DNA of 64,000 bases from contig NW_014577308.1 in assembly GCF_000485595.1 (NCBI RefSeq), positions 282,834 through 346,833 on the forward strand. The letters run 5' to 3'. A program made the translations under genes and the position numbers. Source of the DNA: Priapulus caudatus. Its lineage: Eukaryota > Priapulida > Priapulimorpha > Priapulimorphida > Priapulidae. Of the stretch, positions 23,706 to 36,800 are shown piece by piece (position 1 is the stretch's first letter; each line of letters opens with the position of its first letter). The notes under the pieces were generated by a model. That model saw only the letters and a list, made by a program, of their open reading frames with translations. It was not told where the DNA came from and ran no database searches.

Positions 23706-23760
23706 AAATATCCCCAAATCTGCTATTTTCAATTACATAATAATTAATATGATCAGAAAA

Positions 23761-24180
23761 CAGTGGCGTATCCAGGATTTTTTAACAAGGGGACCAAAAA
23801 CAGCGAACTGCGCAAAATAGTGGATGACTTAATATTTTAATGGCTCCTCTGCCTCCCTCTCCACACCCTACGGTCTACCTCTCAGCTCTGCCATCATTGT
23901 TTTGGGCGCCATGCGAAAAGGCGACATTTTTGTTCATTGTTCTCTGCTCCCAAGATATGTAATTGTTCAGTGGCGGGTCTAGGATTCCAAGGAGGGGGGT
24001 GAAAAACAGGCGGGGGGTATGTGGGTCTTCCCCCAGAAAATTTTGAAAATGTAGATTGCAGGAGATGGTATTTGCAGCACCTTTGAGTACATGTATCATT
24101 CTGACTACGACAATTCTCTTTTTAGTAGAACAATTCTTTTTTTTACTCTGATCAACATGGATCACCACTCCCCCCTTCAA
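23761..24180. mobile_element. Decayed DNA-transposon fragments
   Basis: Starts CAGTGGCGTATCCAGGATTT at 23761, and a second start CAGTGGCGGGTCTAGGATTC near 23969, both typical of hAT-type MITE ends. Right ends are not clear. No coding frame of merit. Confidence 0.45.
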
Positions 24181-24385
24181 CTACGCCAAATGCCACAAAA
24201 CATACTGTAGGAGTGATATCTTTAAATTTATTTTATTTCAACCTGTAAACTTATAATACTTTGCATGAATCAGGATGGTCATCGTGACTAGTTAATCTTC
24301 TTTTGCATGAGTTTTGACATTAGCAAAAAAAATTTGGTTTATAAAAATGCAAGGCATCGGGTTTCAGGGTATTCACTCATACTTA

Positions 24386-24480
24386 ATGAGTCATACTGCA
24401 ATAATATTATTATATATCAATTGGTCCACTTATGATCAGATCATTCAGATGTATAATAATATTATTGCAGTGTGACTCAT
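24386..24480. mobile_element. 95-bp inverted-repeat element
   Basis: 29-bp arms (24386-24414 and 24452-24480; core CTGCAATAATATTATTATA) with one mismatch and a 37-bp spacer. MITE-like, no coding content. Confidence 0.7.
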
Positions 24481-24489
24481 ATGACTGGA

Positions 24490-25045
24490 TACTAAATGGC
24501 GCGGAGGGGGAGCGGAGAAGGTAATGGAGATCGAATGAAGACGGTCATGGAGGAGGAGTAGGGGGCAGGGGGAGGAGAAGGAGGGGAGAAGGTGATGGAG
24601 TAAGGGGAGGAGGAGGAGGGGAGGAGGAGGAGCGGAGAAGGTGATGGAGATCGAATGAAGACGGTCATGGAGGAGGAGTAGGGGGCAGGAGAAGGAGGAG
24701 GAGGAGGGGAGAAGGTGATGGAGTAGGGGGAGGAGGAGGGGAGGAGGAGGAGGAGGAGGGGAGAAGGTGATGGAGTAGGGGGAGGAGGAGGAGGGGAGGA
24801 GGAGGAGCGGAGAAAGTGATGGAGTTCGAATGAAGACGGTCATGGAGGAGGAGTAGGGGGCAGGAGGAGGAGGGGAGGTGATGGAGTAGGGAGAGGAGGA
24901 GGAGGAAGAGGAGGGGAGGTGATGGAGTAGGGAGAGGAGGAGGAGGAGGAGGGGAGGAGGGGGAGGAGGAGGAGTGGAGAAGGTGATGGAGATCGAATGA
25001 AGAAGGTCATGGAGGAGGAGGAGGGGGCAGGAGGAAAAATTCAAG
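24490..25045. repeat. Purine-rich tandem repeat block, GGAGGA type
   Basis: About 550 bp, nearly all A/G on the plus strand, built from repeats of GGAGAAGGTGATGGAG, GATCGAATGAAGACGGTCAT and (GGA)n. The 207-residue minus-strand frame across it is a Ser/Pro/Leu low-complexity artefact. Confidence 0.9.
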
Positions 25046-27480
25046 CTGCAACTGAATATATCATGCAAAATGTATTCCAGGTCTCATTGAATCAATGCCA
25101 ATGGAACAAAGAACTTTGTCTAGAATCCAAACCTAAGCTCCTTTAATCATTGTCATTTGAATAGAATCCGTTTTGTATGAAAAAATAAAATTTTCTTCTC
25201 AACTCTAAGAAGTCTGTTTCAAAATTGATATCATTCTTAACAACTGGAACAGCTATACTTACTGACTCACTGCATGTTTAATTTTTAATTTTTAATAAGT
25301 TTAAAATGGTTTGACATGGCTAACTATAGAATACCTCTATTATCGCTGACACACTCGGTCCAGTTAGTCAATGTTTACCTCAGGCAGATTCGATTACGTC
25401 ACTGCCACAACAAATCTACCAGCAACAAGTCATTTGTCTCTTCAGAAAAAGCGTTTGTAGTGATCGATAAGTAGTTACCTGTTTACTCGCCGATGAAACT
25501 TGTCCACACAGTCAAATTTGTTGTCGCTACGAACGTTGTGATAACGCATACTTATTGGCCAAAGCACCCATATTACACGGCATTGCTGACCAATGAGAAG
25601 GCGCGAAACAACACTTGCTATGGATGCAATGCAGGCCGATCGACAGCCGAAAGAAATTCAATTTGCGGTCAGAAAAATATAAATAAAGTGCATTTTTCGT
25701 CACATTTTTCTTGGTTGTCCACAGAACAATGTCTCAGACTGGTTAGGTTGTCCGGCGCAAATTCTGGTTGTCTCGGACAACCGGACAACGCTTATTTCGA
25801 GCACTGCTAGGGGTATCCACAGGGTGAAAAACTGATAATTGGAGGCACTGGTCCAGCAGGACCAGTACCTCTGAGGAAGTACTGGTCCTGGTCAGTAGGC
25901 ACTGGTCCAGGATTTCTGTCATAGCCAAAGGAATGGACTCGCGTATGGCGGACGTTTTTTTATAGGCGGGGGCTGGCGATTTGGCTGCAATTTGGTTGAT
26001 GTGCATTCTAAGGCTATTCTTAAAAAAATTATATTTTTACTCGTTTCGATACACTGATGCGTATGTAAAATCGGACAAGCCTCCAACATATCAATCTCAA
26101 AAATCAATCAAATCAATCAAAGCATAAAAAATCAACGATGCAAAACATCAAGATCAGCGTCTCTGAAGACTGCCATCTTATTCCTAATAAATTCATCATA
26201 TTTAATTAACACGCGATCGCCTGATGGTCGGGCATGCCCCAAGTATTTATCGACATTAGCAGAGGTAACAGCATGACTAGCAAAATACGAACATAACAAA
26301 CATGGAAGAGCTTTGTGATACTTCGCATGAACTTTATGGCTTCGGGATCTTGAATATTTTTAGTCTATATTGTTATTAGATTTTACCATTGATTTCATTA
26401 GAATAATGTAGCAAGGTTAGTAGCAGAATAAACAAAATAATCAGGCACCAATTAAACAATTTTTTCGTTTGCCCTCACCCGACCCAGCGCTGAAAAGTTG
26501 TGTGTTGGCTTTTTTTTGCTCAGGGGTCTTTTTACAAATTCCAGCAATGGTGTCTGCCGTAGCTCGGTGTGCCTTGATGTGGGGAGATACCTTTTATGTT
26601 TTGCCTACACATTTATATAAATGCTACATTGTACAGTGCATACAACATACATATAAAATACTTTTAACAAACTTGTGTTTGGATCAGAGCTAATGCTGCA
26701 TGATTTTATTTCAGATCACGTCCACGCACGCACGCACGCCCACGGCACACATACACGTAATGTGGAAATAAAAGCAACTTGAATAAGAAATAATAAATAT
26801 CTTCTTAGCACATATTAGTCTTTGGAAAGCGAAAATAAGTTAATCTGTCAGATCCATAATAAGTTATTTAATATCTAAATTATAAATATAGCGCCATTTC
26901 CAGGATTCCAGCAAAGTTTTGCTGTCACAGTTTTGGAATCCAGCGATTCCAGGAAAGTTTTGCTGTCCGCGTCTTCATACCAGGCGGCGCGCCGCCGGCC
27001 ACCCCCTACATATGTAATAATGAACATGCACCCTGGCACGCCAGCTGAAAGTGAAACAATCAATAATGCACCTCGCCCCTCCCCCCTACTTCAATCAGTG
27101 CCCGCCAGCCAACAGGCACGTACGCAGGCTGTGCCATAGCTCTAGTACTATAGCCCGCGTACAGTTGCCGCAGGGCTGCCACATACGGAAACTTAAAAAA
27201 AAATCGGAAAGGTCAATACAAATGTTTGTGTCGGCCCCTTTTGGCGGGCGGTCTCGGGTGAGGGCAAACAAACAACATTTGTATTAGTGGCCTCGAGTTT
27301 CCGGTAAATTTGTTTATTTCCTCAGTGCTGGCGATAATGTATAGTCGCCCCGCCGGACCAGCTGACACGAGCAAGCAGTCGCCCGGTCGATTTTCTAATC
27401 GCCACTGGCGACTGGGCGACCGCTTGTTTCTCACGCTGTATCCAGATCTGCACCAATGATCCCTTACTGATAGGGTTTTC
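25046..27480. other. Intergenic stretch without supported genes
   Basis: No frame shows a recognisable domain. Visible structure: an inverted/direct repeat around CACTGGTCCAG (25840-25915), a direct repeat GATTCCAG..AAAGTTTTGCTGTC (26901 and 26944), CACG repeats (26721-26740), a solo CTCTAGTACTATAGCCCGCG (near 27140), and an inverted pair ATACAAATGTTTGT / ACAAACAACATTTGTAT (27216 and 27268). Confidence 0.45.
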
Positions 27481-27499
27481 CCGTCACAAGATACGTCGG

Positions 27500-28450
27500 A
27501 GTAGGCATAGTAGGAAACACGGAGTTCGAGCGACAGCGCTTACACCGTCAGATGGACAGGGACAGCCATTAAGTGGCATGAAGGCGCAACAAGAGCAAGA
27601 CCCTTCAATATCCCAAGTCTACCGTTGGGTATTGAATGATGACAAGCCGTGCTGGGAAGCAATCAAAGGTGAAGGAAGTGACATGATCACTTTCTGGCGC
27701 CAGTTCGATCGCTTCTCGATACAAAACGGAATTCTGGTCAGGGAGTGGACTCCACCCAAGAAGAGGAACACTGTTTATCAACAGGTTGTTGCCCCAGGAC
27801 TCCGATCGCAAGTCCTCCATGAAGTTCACTCTGGTGTCACCTCTGCCCATCTCGGACGACGAAAGACTAGGCAAGATGCAGAGTCGATTCTACTGGCCAG
27901 GACTAGTTACGGATGTTGCGGAGTTCTGCCGGATATGTCCTAAATGTGTTGCCCGCAGTAAGCCAAATCCGAGGATGAAGGCACCACTGCAAAGTATTTC
28001 CTCATCCTACCCATTCCAGCTTGTAGCGACAGACATCACAGAACTGCCAATCAGCCTACAGGGTAACCGTTACTGTTTGGTGGTTGGCGACCATTTTACG
28101 AAGTATGTGAATCTGTATGCCATGAAGGACCAGACAGCTAAGACCGTTGCAGACCTTATCTTTCGCCATTATGTTTGTGAACACGGGATGCCAGAAACGA
28201 TTCATTCTGATCAAGGTCGGCAATTTGAGTCAGACATAGTGCAGGAACTATGCACCATGCTTGGGATCGAGAAGACTAGAACGACCCCATACCATCCCGA
28301 AGGAAACGGCATGATTGAGCGGTTCAACGAGAGGCTGAAGAGCGCCATCGCAAAGGTGAGTCAAACACGGCAAGGATTGGGATCTCCACCTTGGCCCAGT
28401 CCAGTTGGCGTACAACTCTAGTGTACACGAGACGACTGGCATGTCGCCAT
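27500..28450 (+). pseudogene. Ty3/Gypsy integrase region, frameshifted
   Basis: Two overlapping frames (27578-27943 and 27786-28421) together cover the Gypsy linker and integrase. The first holds the HH part of the HHCC motif (HEVHSGVTSAHLGRRKT); the second has CRICPKC and the DDE catalytic residues (ATDITEL, HSDQGRQFES, NGMIERFN). The domain is complete but split by a frameshift near 27850-27880. No reverse transcriptase precedes it, so the element is 5' truncated or rearranged. Confidence 0.85.
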
Positions 28451-29520
28451 TTTACCTGTCACATGGTCGGGAACCCCGCTTGCCGGCGGACATTGTCTAT
28501 GGATGCCCAACCAAGTACCATTGGAAGTCGGCCGGGAGTTACTCGAAGAGCATCCTCGCCGAAATGCAAGAGGCTTTCGAGGAAGCCCGGAAGACGGCAA
28601 GTATCGGCCAAGAGCGACAAAAGAAAGTGTACGACAATTGGCGAAACACCCCTACCAAGTGTTGGACAGAGTGTGGTTATACGCTCCAGTACCCAAAGAT
28701 CGTCACAGGAAATTGGCTCTACCATGGGTAGGGTCATATATCATCGTAAAGAGGATGCAGACAGTGAATGGCCTGCCTGGTGTCACATACAGGATCCAGA
28801 GTGAGGACACAGCTAAGCGACATAGGCTAGTTGTCCATCACAATCGCTTAAAACCGTGTGTGGCACCCAGGATACCAAGGCCATTGGCGCATCAAGAGCC
28901 GGAGGAGCTTGACGACGTCCCTGTAGAGAGGGGACCGGGCGTTCCTGCCCTGCCGGGAATGTTCTTCCCAATGATGGGTGGAGGATTTGGTCTTGGTGTC
29001 GGCATGTGATTACCAGCCGCACCTGCAGCCCCTCCTGTCCCGGCGGCAGATATCGTGGACGACGGAATTCCCGAAGGTGGACCTGGCGCTGACATGGGGT
29101 TTCCTGCAGAACCAGCTGTCCCACCTGAGTAACCAGACGAAGGATACGAGCTGAGAGCAGTTGCTCAACCAGGGGAAAGAGATGCCGAGTTAGGAGCGGG
29201 ACCACGTGTTGACATGGGTTTGCCTGCAGCACGTGGCGTCCAGGCTCCAGAACCAGAAGTTCCTGCTGTTCCACTTCATGAGGAGAGACCAACTGATGCT
29301 GCCCGTAAAGAAGAACACGACGAACAAGATGATGGTGCAGAGTTCGTACCACTTGCCTTGCACGTTGACGGTCACCTAGATGACCCACCGCTGGATGAGC
29401 ATCACCCTGAACAACTCGTTCAGCTGGCAGAGGAAACGCTGATCGAGGCCGCTCCAGAATCACACGTGACGAGGAGCGGACGTGAAGCGATGGCGGATGT
29501 CCTGACGGAGGACGACACTT
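28391..29520 (+). pseudogene. Gypsy pol C-terminal region, frameshifted
   Basis: The frame at 28405-28731 continues the integrase core (AYNSSVHETTGMSPFYLSHG), then shifts near 28640 into the 28503-29009 frame, which carries the chromodomain-proximal motif (LPWVGSYIIVKRM, HRLVVHHNRLKP). A third frame (29214-29522) is Glu/Asp/His/Pro-rich. It is a decayed tail of the same pol gene. The 380-residue frame on the opposite strand is a shadow. Confidence 0.75.
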
Positions 29521-29619
29521 AGGCTCGAGGCTTATTAGGCACCACGAGCACGCGATTGCATAAATGAGGCGTTGGTGTTTGACGCATTTCATGATTTTGT
29601 AGAACATGGTTTCTTTTGT

Positions 29620-29770
29620 AATGTTTACCGCTGGGCAGTTGCCCCTTGTTTTTAGCGGATCGTGTAATTTTGTGTTCCGTATTTTGTATTCCGTGGACAG
29701 TGGCAGGGTAGCTGCCTCCTGTTGTAATGTAACCGCTGGGCGGTTGCCCCTTGTTTTTAGCGGATTTGCA
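29620..29770. repeat. Direct repeat in Gypsy 3' region
   Basis: GCCCCTTGTTTTTAGCGGAT with the preceding ACCGCTGGGC/G-GTT occurs twice (near 29627 and 29728), spaced about 102 bp, just before the LTR. Confidence 0.75.
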
Positions 29771-29810
29771 TATGTTGATGTGGGGCACATCTCCTCAAAA
29801 GAGGGGTATA

Positions 29811-29990
29811 TGTGACGGCAGCATAGTTTTCGGATAGTGTCGGAAGGTGGCGCGGTGTTGCCGCATGCGCGAGGCGCGCGCCCTCTCTTGGTCTCTACTT
29901 GGGAGACATTGATGTGAGTTTGCCGTCGTTTCTGAATAAAGCCGTTCATTCCCAAATTCCTGTGCTTATCGATTTATAGTGAGTGCTCCA
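29811..29990 (+). mobile_element. Gypsy 3' LTR
   Basis: Starts TGTGACGGCAGCATAGTTTT right after a polypurine-like tract (AAAAGAGGGGTATA). It contains an AATAAA at about 29934. The right end is uncertain. The start matches the fragment at 22847, so this is a real LTR family, but the paired 5' LTR is not present intact. Confidence 0.65.
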
Positions 29991-30854
29991 ATGAAGGCAT
30001 AATAGTCAGCTTTCACACATTCGTTAACACGTCATCGACATTATATGTAATATAGCGTATAGAGTACATAACAGAGCGCCAGAGCATCAGAGTGTATAAA
30101 TAATACATCTGAACAGTTTCCTTGATGGGTCAAACTGGCAGAGACTGTGTGTGTGTGCGTGGGCGTGGGCGTGGGCGCGGGCACGCGTGTGTGACTGTGT
30201 GTGTGTGTGTGTTTTTTTTAACTTGAACAAGAAAACTTGGAAAAGTGATGAGAATCAGAGATATCATCCCTACTATACAAGCTATCCTTTATTAACATAC
30301 ATGTATTATACACACAGTAGTAAACAGTTTAAAACAAACAGTAAACAGGGCTAAACAAGCATATACATGCACACACGTACATGCACACGAGGTTAAGCAC
30401 ACGCAGGCATTCAACACCCCGAGTAACCGATTGTAACCGATCATCGGTTACTTGGGTCCAACCGATGATCGATTACGAAATTACAACCGATTGACAACAC
30501 TAGTGTGTGTGTGTGTGTGTGTGCGTGCGTGCGTGTGTTTGTGTGTGTGTGACTGTGTGTGCGTGCACGCGCCCCTGTGTGTGCATGTGTGTGTGTCAAA
30601 GAAAAAGAGGAGAATTGGGGCCTTAATGTCTCGTGGTCAAAATTGTGTGCATATATCAAAGACATTGCCAAGTCACGGCAAGATATACAATTACCTATGA
30701 TCCACTTGGATCTATTATACTAAGGAATTGCGTCTTATTACATTATTATTTAGACAATTCATAAACTATTAATAGTATTACAATATAATTATATATATTT
30801 CATTGTAACACAATAGAACGATTAATAATAAATATTATATATTTTTTGTCACAG
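29991..30854. other. Upstream flank of the ATP-grasp gene, microsatellites
   Basis: GT-rich microsatellites (30146-30212 and 30503-30597), a CACA/ACACG stretch (30360-30410) and an inverted pair ACCGATCATCGGT / ACCGATGATCGATT (30435-30475). An upstream non-coding exon is implied by the TTTTTGTCACAG acceptor at 30843-30854. Confidence 0.45.
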
Positions 30855-30862
30855 AACTCATC

Positions 30863-33800
30863 ATGGGAGGAAAAAAAGAAGCTCACGGTGACAAGTTGCT
30901 GGTCATTGTCGAAAAATCCCTAAGGCCCGAAATCGCAGAATACCTACAGAAACATCGAGGCACGCTTTCTCTCTACGTTCAGAGTCTCTACGGTGATAGC
31001 AATAAGAACATTAAACAGCTTGAAATGGGAGAATTAGAGCAGTTCATCCGCGTGAATACAGTCGTCGGCATATTCACATATGAGGATGGACCCGCCATTA
31101 TTGCATCCATTCTTACGGAAAAGTTTCCCCACCTTTATGGTCCATCATTCATCTCAGCGTTTCTCTGCTTTAACAAGTATTACACCCATCAGCTAGTCGA
31201 TCCAGACCCGCTTCCTTTCAAGTTTGTTGATCTGCGTGCATGCGCCGATAGGAGCGATGCGGCAATGTCGGAGATTCTGAACATCACAGGTGTTCCTGCC
31301 TTCATCAAGCTAACGACATCGACGGAAAGCATGGACGTGTACCTCGCATATAATGAGGAGGAACTGAGAAATGTCATTGAGACATTAAGCGAGTTAACAA
31401 CTGAGGCTACAGAGTTTCTGGATCGTCTACAGGAACATCTCAAACCGGAGCAATTCCCACCACACTACTCACGCGGTGCCATTGCGATGAAGTACATGAA
31501 GGATGCATCCATCATTAACGTACATGGTTACGTGTGCAAGGGTCAAATCCACCACTGGGTCATCGGTAAGTACAGCATTAATCCGTATAAAATTTTTATT
31601 ATATATCCAAACATACATATACTACGCACACGATGCTCATACGCGTACCAATGCGCATACGCACACGCATACATATGACATTCCTAAGGGATTACCCACA
31701 GCATTATAGTTAAATGAACCCCGGGGGGTCACTATATATGCCGGTATTACCCCATGTGCGTTCTCACTAAAAATAATAGGCCCCCTAGTGCGAACTGCAC
31801 ATTGGAAAACCCTACCCCCTATTGCAGACACAATTAAAGAATACCACCCCCTATTGCATACACAATGAAAGAGTCCTACCCGGACCCCTACCCCCTATTG
31901 CGAGGTCTTGCAGTTGCAGACAAGTGGAGGGCAAACAGTGGAGGGAATGGAGGGGGCCTGTGAGGGGGGCCTACTGCGGGCGCGGTGCTTGACTTGAACG
32001 ATCCCGAGGGCTTATTGCGGGATTAGCTTTGTAAAGAAAGGGGGGCCTATTTGCTCCCGCGCGGGCCCGCTTTAGAAGTTGAAAAACACCCCCCTAACCC
32101 ACAAAATTTGGAATGCACATGGGGTAATACCGGCATATATAATGACCCCCTCCGGGAAATGAACATACAAGAATTTTAGTTCCATCGCGTTTTCCGCAAC
32201 ATTGTTGAATATTATTTATTGTTATATATTGTTATATTGTTATATATTGAATATTGTTGATTTCAGGTGATAAAAAGCATTGGCCAAAGAAGCCGGAGTT
32301 GATGCATATGATAGCGTTCCCGAGCGATCATAGCCCCACTACACTCGGTAAAGCTTGGAATAAATACGACCAGACCGCAGAAACTCTCATTAAATATGGT
32401 TACGATGATCAGTTTCTCGAGGTCGAGATGTTTGTGACGGAGCAGGGTGATGTACACTTGATGGAGATAAATGGCAGAAGCGTCATTGGCCTGCGTAGAT
32501 CATCACATGTCCTGAACAACGGAGACATGATAACAGCAGTAGTAGACATTGCCACGGGCGTATGCCCTATACCACCAACCTATAAGTAAGTATAATGTAG
32601 ATATTAAGCCATATAATATAATATATAATATAAAATAATATAATCTATATATATATATAAAGTTGTTCGGCCGAATTAGTCCGTATTCGCATAACTAGAG
32701 AACTCCGCAGCCTAGAGGAAAACTAAATATATTTTCAGAATCAGCACGTCTGGTAGGTGGTTCTGGCTGAAACAAAAATTTAAAAAAGTTAAAAAGTTAA
32801 ACATTCATAAAAAATTCTATTGATCAATAGGTGGCGGTCACGTACGTACAAACAACATCTGAACATCGTCTGAATCCATGGTGTATAACCGTAATGGCGC
32901 AGTGGCCTCATCACTAGAACATCCGTCTACACCTGCATTCCAGGTTCGAGTCCCAGCTCGGCAGCTGCGGAACTTATTTTCCCCTTTTTTCCTCTTTTCT
33001 TTTTTCCTACCTCTTTAGTATGTACTTCTGCAACTTCAGCCAGTACTTCTGCCACTTCAAAATTTAAAACATAAATTTTACTACATCCATTAACAAAATA
33101 AGAAAAGTTAAAAAGTGCAAACAAATTAATACTTTACTATTCGTCAATAGATGACGGCAACGTGCGAGTGTCTTAAGATTATTGTGTACGTGGTAGTAAC
33201 AACTGAACTATTTGTGCTACAGGTGAACACAGTCAACATAGTGAACAGGTGAGAACTCAATCTATCAAGCGTACTTGGCGAAGTCTTGGCTAGGCTGAAG
33301 CCAGGCGCGTAGCTAGGATTTTATTTTAGGGGTGTCATAATGATTAATGACGGTAGCGCCCTGTAGGAGAGTTGTCTATCTTTTAGTTAGATATTTGAGA
33401 GCCAGGGGGAGCTACAGGAGTTCGGCATGGCGGTTTGTAATCTCGTGTTCTGCTCAGCTACGTTTCTTCAATAAAACGAATCTACATGAAGTTAAATCGC
33501 TTGTTTGGGATTACACAATCATGACATGGTGTCAGAAGTGACTTCAAGAACAGTTTCAAGTACACATTGTAGTGCTGCTTGACAGAACAACGCGGACGTT
33601 TGTGTCTAAAGGGTGAGTCTACAGTTTGATACCGGTGGCCCGGAATCACAAGTCATTGTCAAGAAAATGGCACGATATGACCTCCCTGCCAAGTTTACGT
33701 TCAAAGCTGAAGAATGGAGTGAGTGGATAGAGGAATTCGGATGATTTCGGAAAGCCACTAAACTTCACAAAGAAGACGGAGAAGTACAAAGGTACTCACT

Positions 33801-36800
33801 TATCTACTGTATGGGAGGTAAACAAGCCAACAAAATATTCAAAACGTTGAAATTTGGTTTTGCATGATGTGCCTGACCCAGAAAACCCTAGCGCCACAAT
33901 TAGAGAGGAGGAGAAGGACACTGATTACGACACAGTTGTCAAGAAATTCACACAGTACTTCATCCCGAAAAGAAATATAATACACGAGAGATCACTCTTT
34001 CAAGAGAGGGTCCAAAGTAGGGAGGAGACAGTGGAGGAATTTCTAAGGGACCTTCAAGCAATGGTGGAGAATTGCGAGTACAAGGATCCAGAGGACCAAG
34101 TACGTGGCAGGTTTGTTGTGGGACTCGATCGAGGAGTGAAGCAAAAACTGCAGCTGATGCCAGATTTGACCCTAGATAAAGCTGCAGCAGTGGCACGCCA
34201 GCATGAACAGGTAAAATTACAGATGGTCCAGCAACAAGCTTCCCACCAGGAGGTTCAAAACAAAGGGAGCATAGACCAAAGTGGAAGAAGGATGTCAGCA
34301 GCCACATAACAAAACAGAAATGCAACCGTTGTGGTTACGACTGTCACCCACGGGGTGGTAAATGCCCTGCTAGTGGACAGATCTGTAGGTCATGCAATAA
34401 GCGTGGACATTTCTCTTCGGTGTGTCGCAGTGGTAAACACCGAGGTGGAAATTTAAATGGGGCAACAGACGCAGTGACATCTCAGGATACATCCGAGGGG
34501 GAGGAATCATTCTTCCTTGGAACAACTTGATTGCCATGAGGAGGAGGAGAAGCCCGCGGAGCTTTGCGGCCTTAGTCACTGAAACATATGCGTGCCTAAA
34601 CTGTTAAAATTTAAAATAGACACGGAGCTTGACGTAACATGATATTTCACACACCATTCTGGCGATCATTGAAAAGTCGTCCACACCTGATGCACAACAA
34701 TGGTCAAGCTTCAACAGTCCTGGGGGCCAGCTCAAGGTTCTAGGCTGCATTTACAGCTGTCATCAATCACAAGGGGAAAGTCTATACATTTCGTGTAGTC
34801 GTGATAGATGGAACAGGACCAGTCAGCCTGCTAGGCCGCGGCAGAGTGGCAAAGGAAAATGGGCCTAGTTACCCATGTAGATGAAATCTTGAGTCAGTTC
34901 AACTCAGATATTGGTCTCTTGACGACCGAACCAGTCAAACACCACTGTGTTTGACACCGCACGAAAAGTTTCCCGTTTCCCCTGATGGCATGCGGTTTGA
35001 AAACAGAAATACGGAGAATGCAGGATAGTGGGAGTGATCCGTCCTGTCACTGAGCCCACCGGAATGGTGTGCAGCTATGGTTCCGTTCAGAAGAAAAATG
35101 GTAAACTGCGCATTTGTGTTGACCTAAAAGACTCAATAGGGCTGTTCGCAGAGAACATTATACACTTGCGAATCTAAAGCGACATCGCTCCTAAGTTGGC
35201 TTAGTCCAAGTACTTTACAAGCTGGGATGCAGCAAGTGGATTTTGGCAGATCCCCTTGGATTGAGCAAAGCCAACTGCTCACAACTTCATGCGGCGCTGT
35301 TTGGCGCAGGTTTGCATTCTGTCGCGTTCCTCGTCGTATTACTTCAGGCGCCCAGAGGATACTTCCACGCGAAATGACCGAGTTCACTTCATGGCTTGGA
35401 GGAGTAGAGGTCATAATGGATGCATACTATTGGTTCATGGCCGATCCATGGATAGAGCATGGAAGTGGAGGCCTAACTGAAGTGTCTGACGAGACTTTCC
35501 AGAAGCAAGTCTTTCGGCTTAAACCGAGAAGAATGCCAGTTTTAGGATGAAAGGAATTTGTTTAGCTTTGGTGACCTTAATCGGCTGGCTGAAGCGGAGT
35601 CGAAGCCAGACCCAGAGATAGGTAACGGCAATGATGGCATCTGACTTCACCCCCAATGTCAGGACTTGTGCGGCTTGATTGAATGTTTCAATACTTAGCG
35701 CAAGTTTGCAAACAACCGTCTTCTGTTATGAAGCCCATGACAGATCTGCTGAGGATAGTGACAGTGTCTGGGTTATGGGGGCCAAGTCAGCAAGGTGCCT
35801 TCCAAAAGAAACGCAACAGCTACTATGCGTTTCTGCCAACACTAGCGGATACTATGATGCGAAAAAGCAAACGATCAAAGTGGCTGATGCTAGGCAGTTT
35901 CGGGAAGGGCCGTACTCCAGTGCAGTAAACAGTGCATTCTGCCTCAATAACACTCAAGCGTGAGGCAGCGATTATGCTCAAATGGAAGGAATGTGGCTGG
36001 CGCAGTATGGGCATGGCGAAAACTGTCTAGGTATCTTGTGGGATTACAACGGATTACTCTACTCTGACGCGAACCACAACGGCATTGGTGCTCTACTGAG
36101 CCACAGAGAAATTGTATAGAAACACTCATTCGGCTGTCAGGGTGCTTTTGTGCGAATTGATGCGGTTAATCGCTGTTGTATCATTTGTTGGCGGGTAAAG
36201 AACAGTATAGTGCAGATGCACATATCAGGAATGCCTTCGCTAGCTGTGACACAGAGGATAGTGTACTAGCTGGTCGAAGATGTCAGTGATTATGTGGACA
36301 GCAGCTTCATGTAGTTGGGTCAGCGTCACCTAACAAATTAGAACAGATCAGGGAACTACAGAGACAGGACGATGGTCCTGCATGCAGTAATTGCGTTAGC
36401 GTCATTCAACGGTGGCCAAAATAGAAGTGAGCGTGGTGCCGGAGCCTTTGAAGGCACTATATACCATGTACGTCACGAGCTATCGGTGACAAATGGAATA
36501 GTTGGTTCTACAGATTATGAATGTTCTGCCTAGAGCAAATGAGACAGGATGCTTTAGAACGCACTAGCATGAATCACAGCAGAGGCATCTCGAATGCTTT
36601 TTTTTTTTTTTTTATTTCCCGTGAAATGAGCGGGACAGCCCATATGGTGGCCGAACATGAGCAAGCGGACTAATTAAAAACATGGTCGATCAATGTGTGT
36701 GGAGGTGCGGACAGAGCAGACCCATCACAGAGCGAGAACAACCCCTGCAGCGCAATAGAGTTGGCGGGGTCGCCATGGCAGCAGTGTTTGCGGGACGGAA

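Noticed and set aside
24445-25068. 207-residue minus-strand frame, Ser/Pro/Leu-rich
   Set aside because: It is the translation of a purine-rich tandem repeat; no domain and no splice or start context.
25493-25810. 105-residue plus-strand frame
   Set aside because: No domain, no repeat of it, and composition typical of non-coding sequence.
28813-29955. 380-residue minus-strand frame
   Set aside because: Antisense to the Gypsy pol tail and LTR; arises from GC-rich composition. No motif.
32890-32970. Possible tRNA gene
   Set aside because: A and B boxes are present but the stems do not pair; a SINE head fits better. The same holds at 49188 and 54447.
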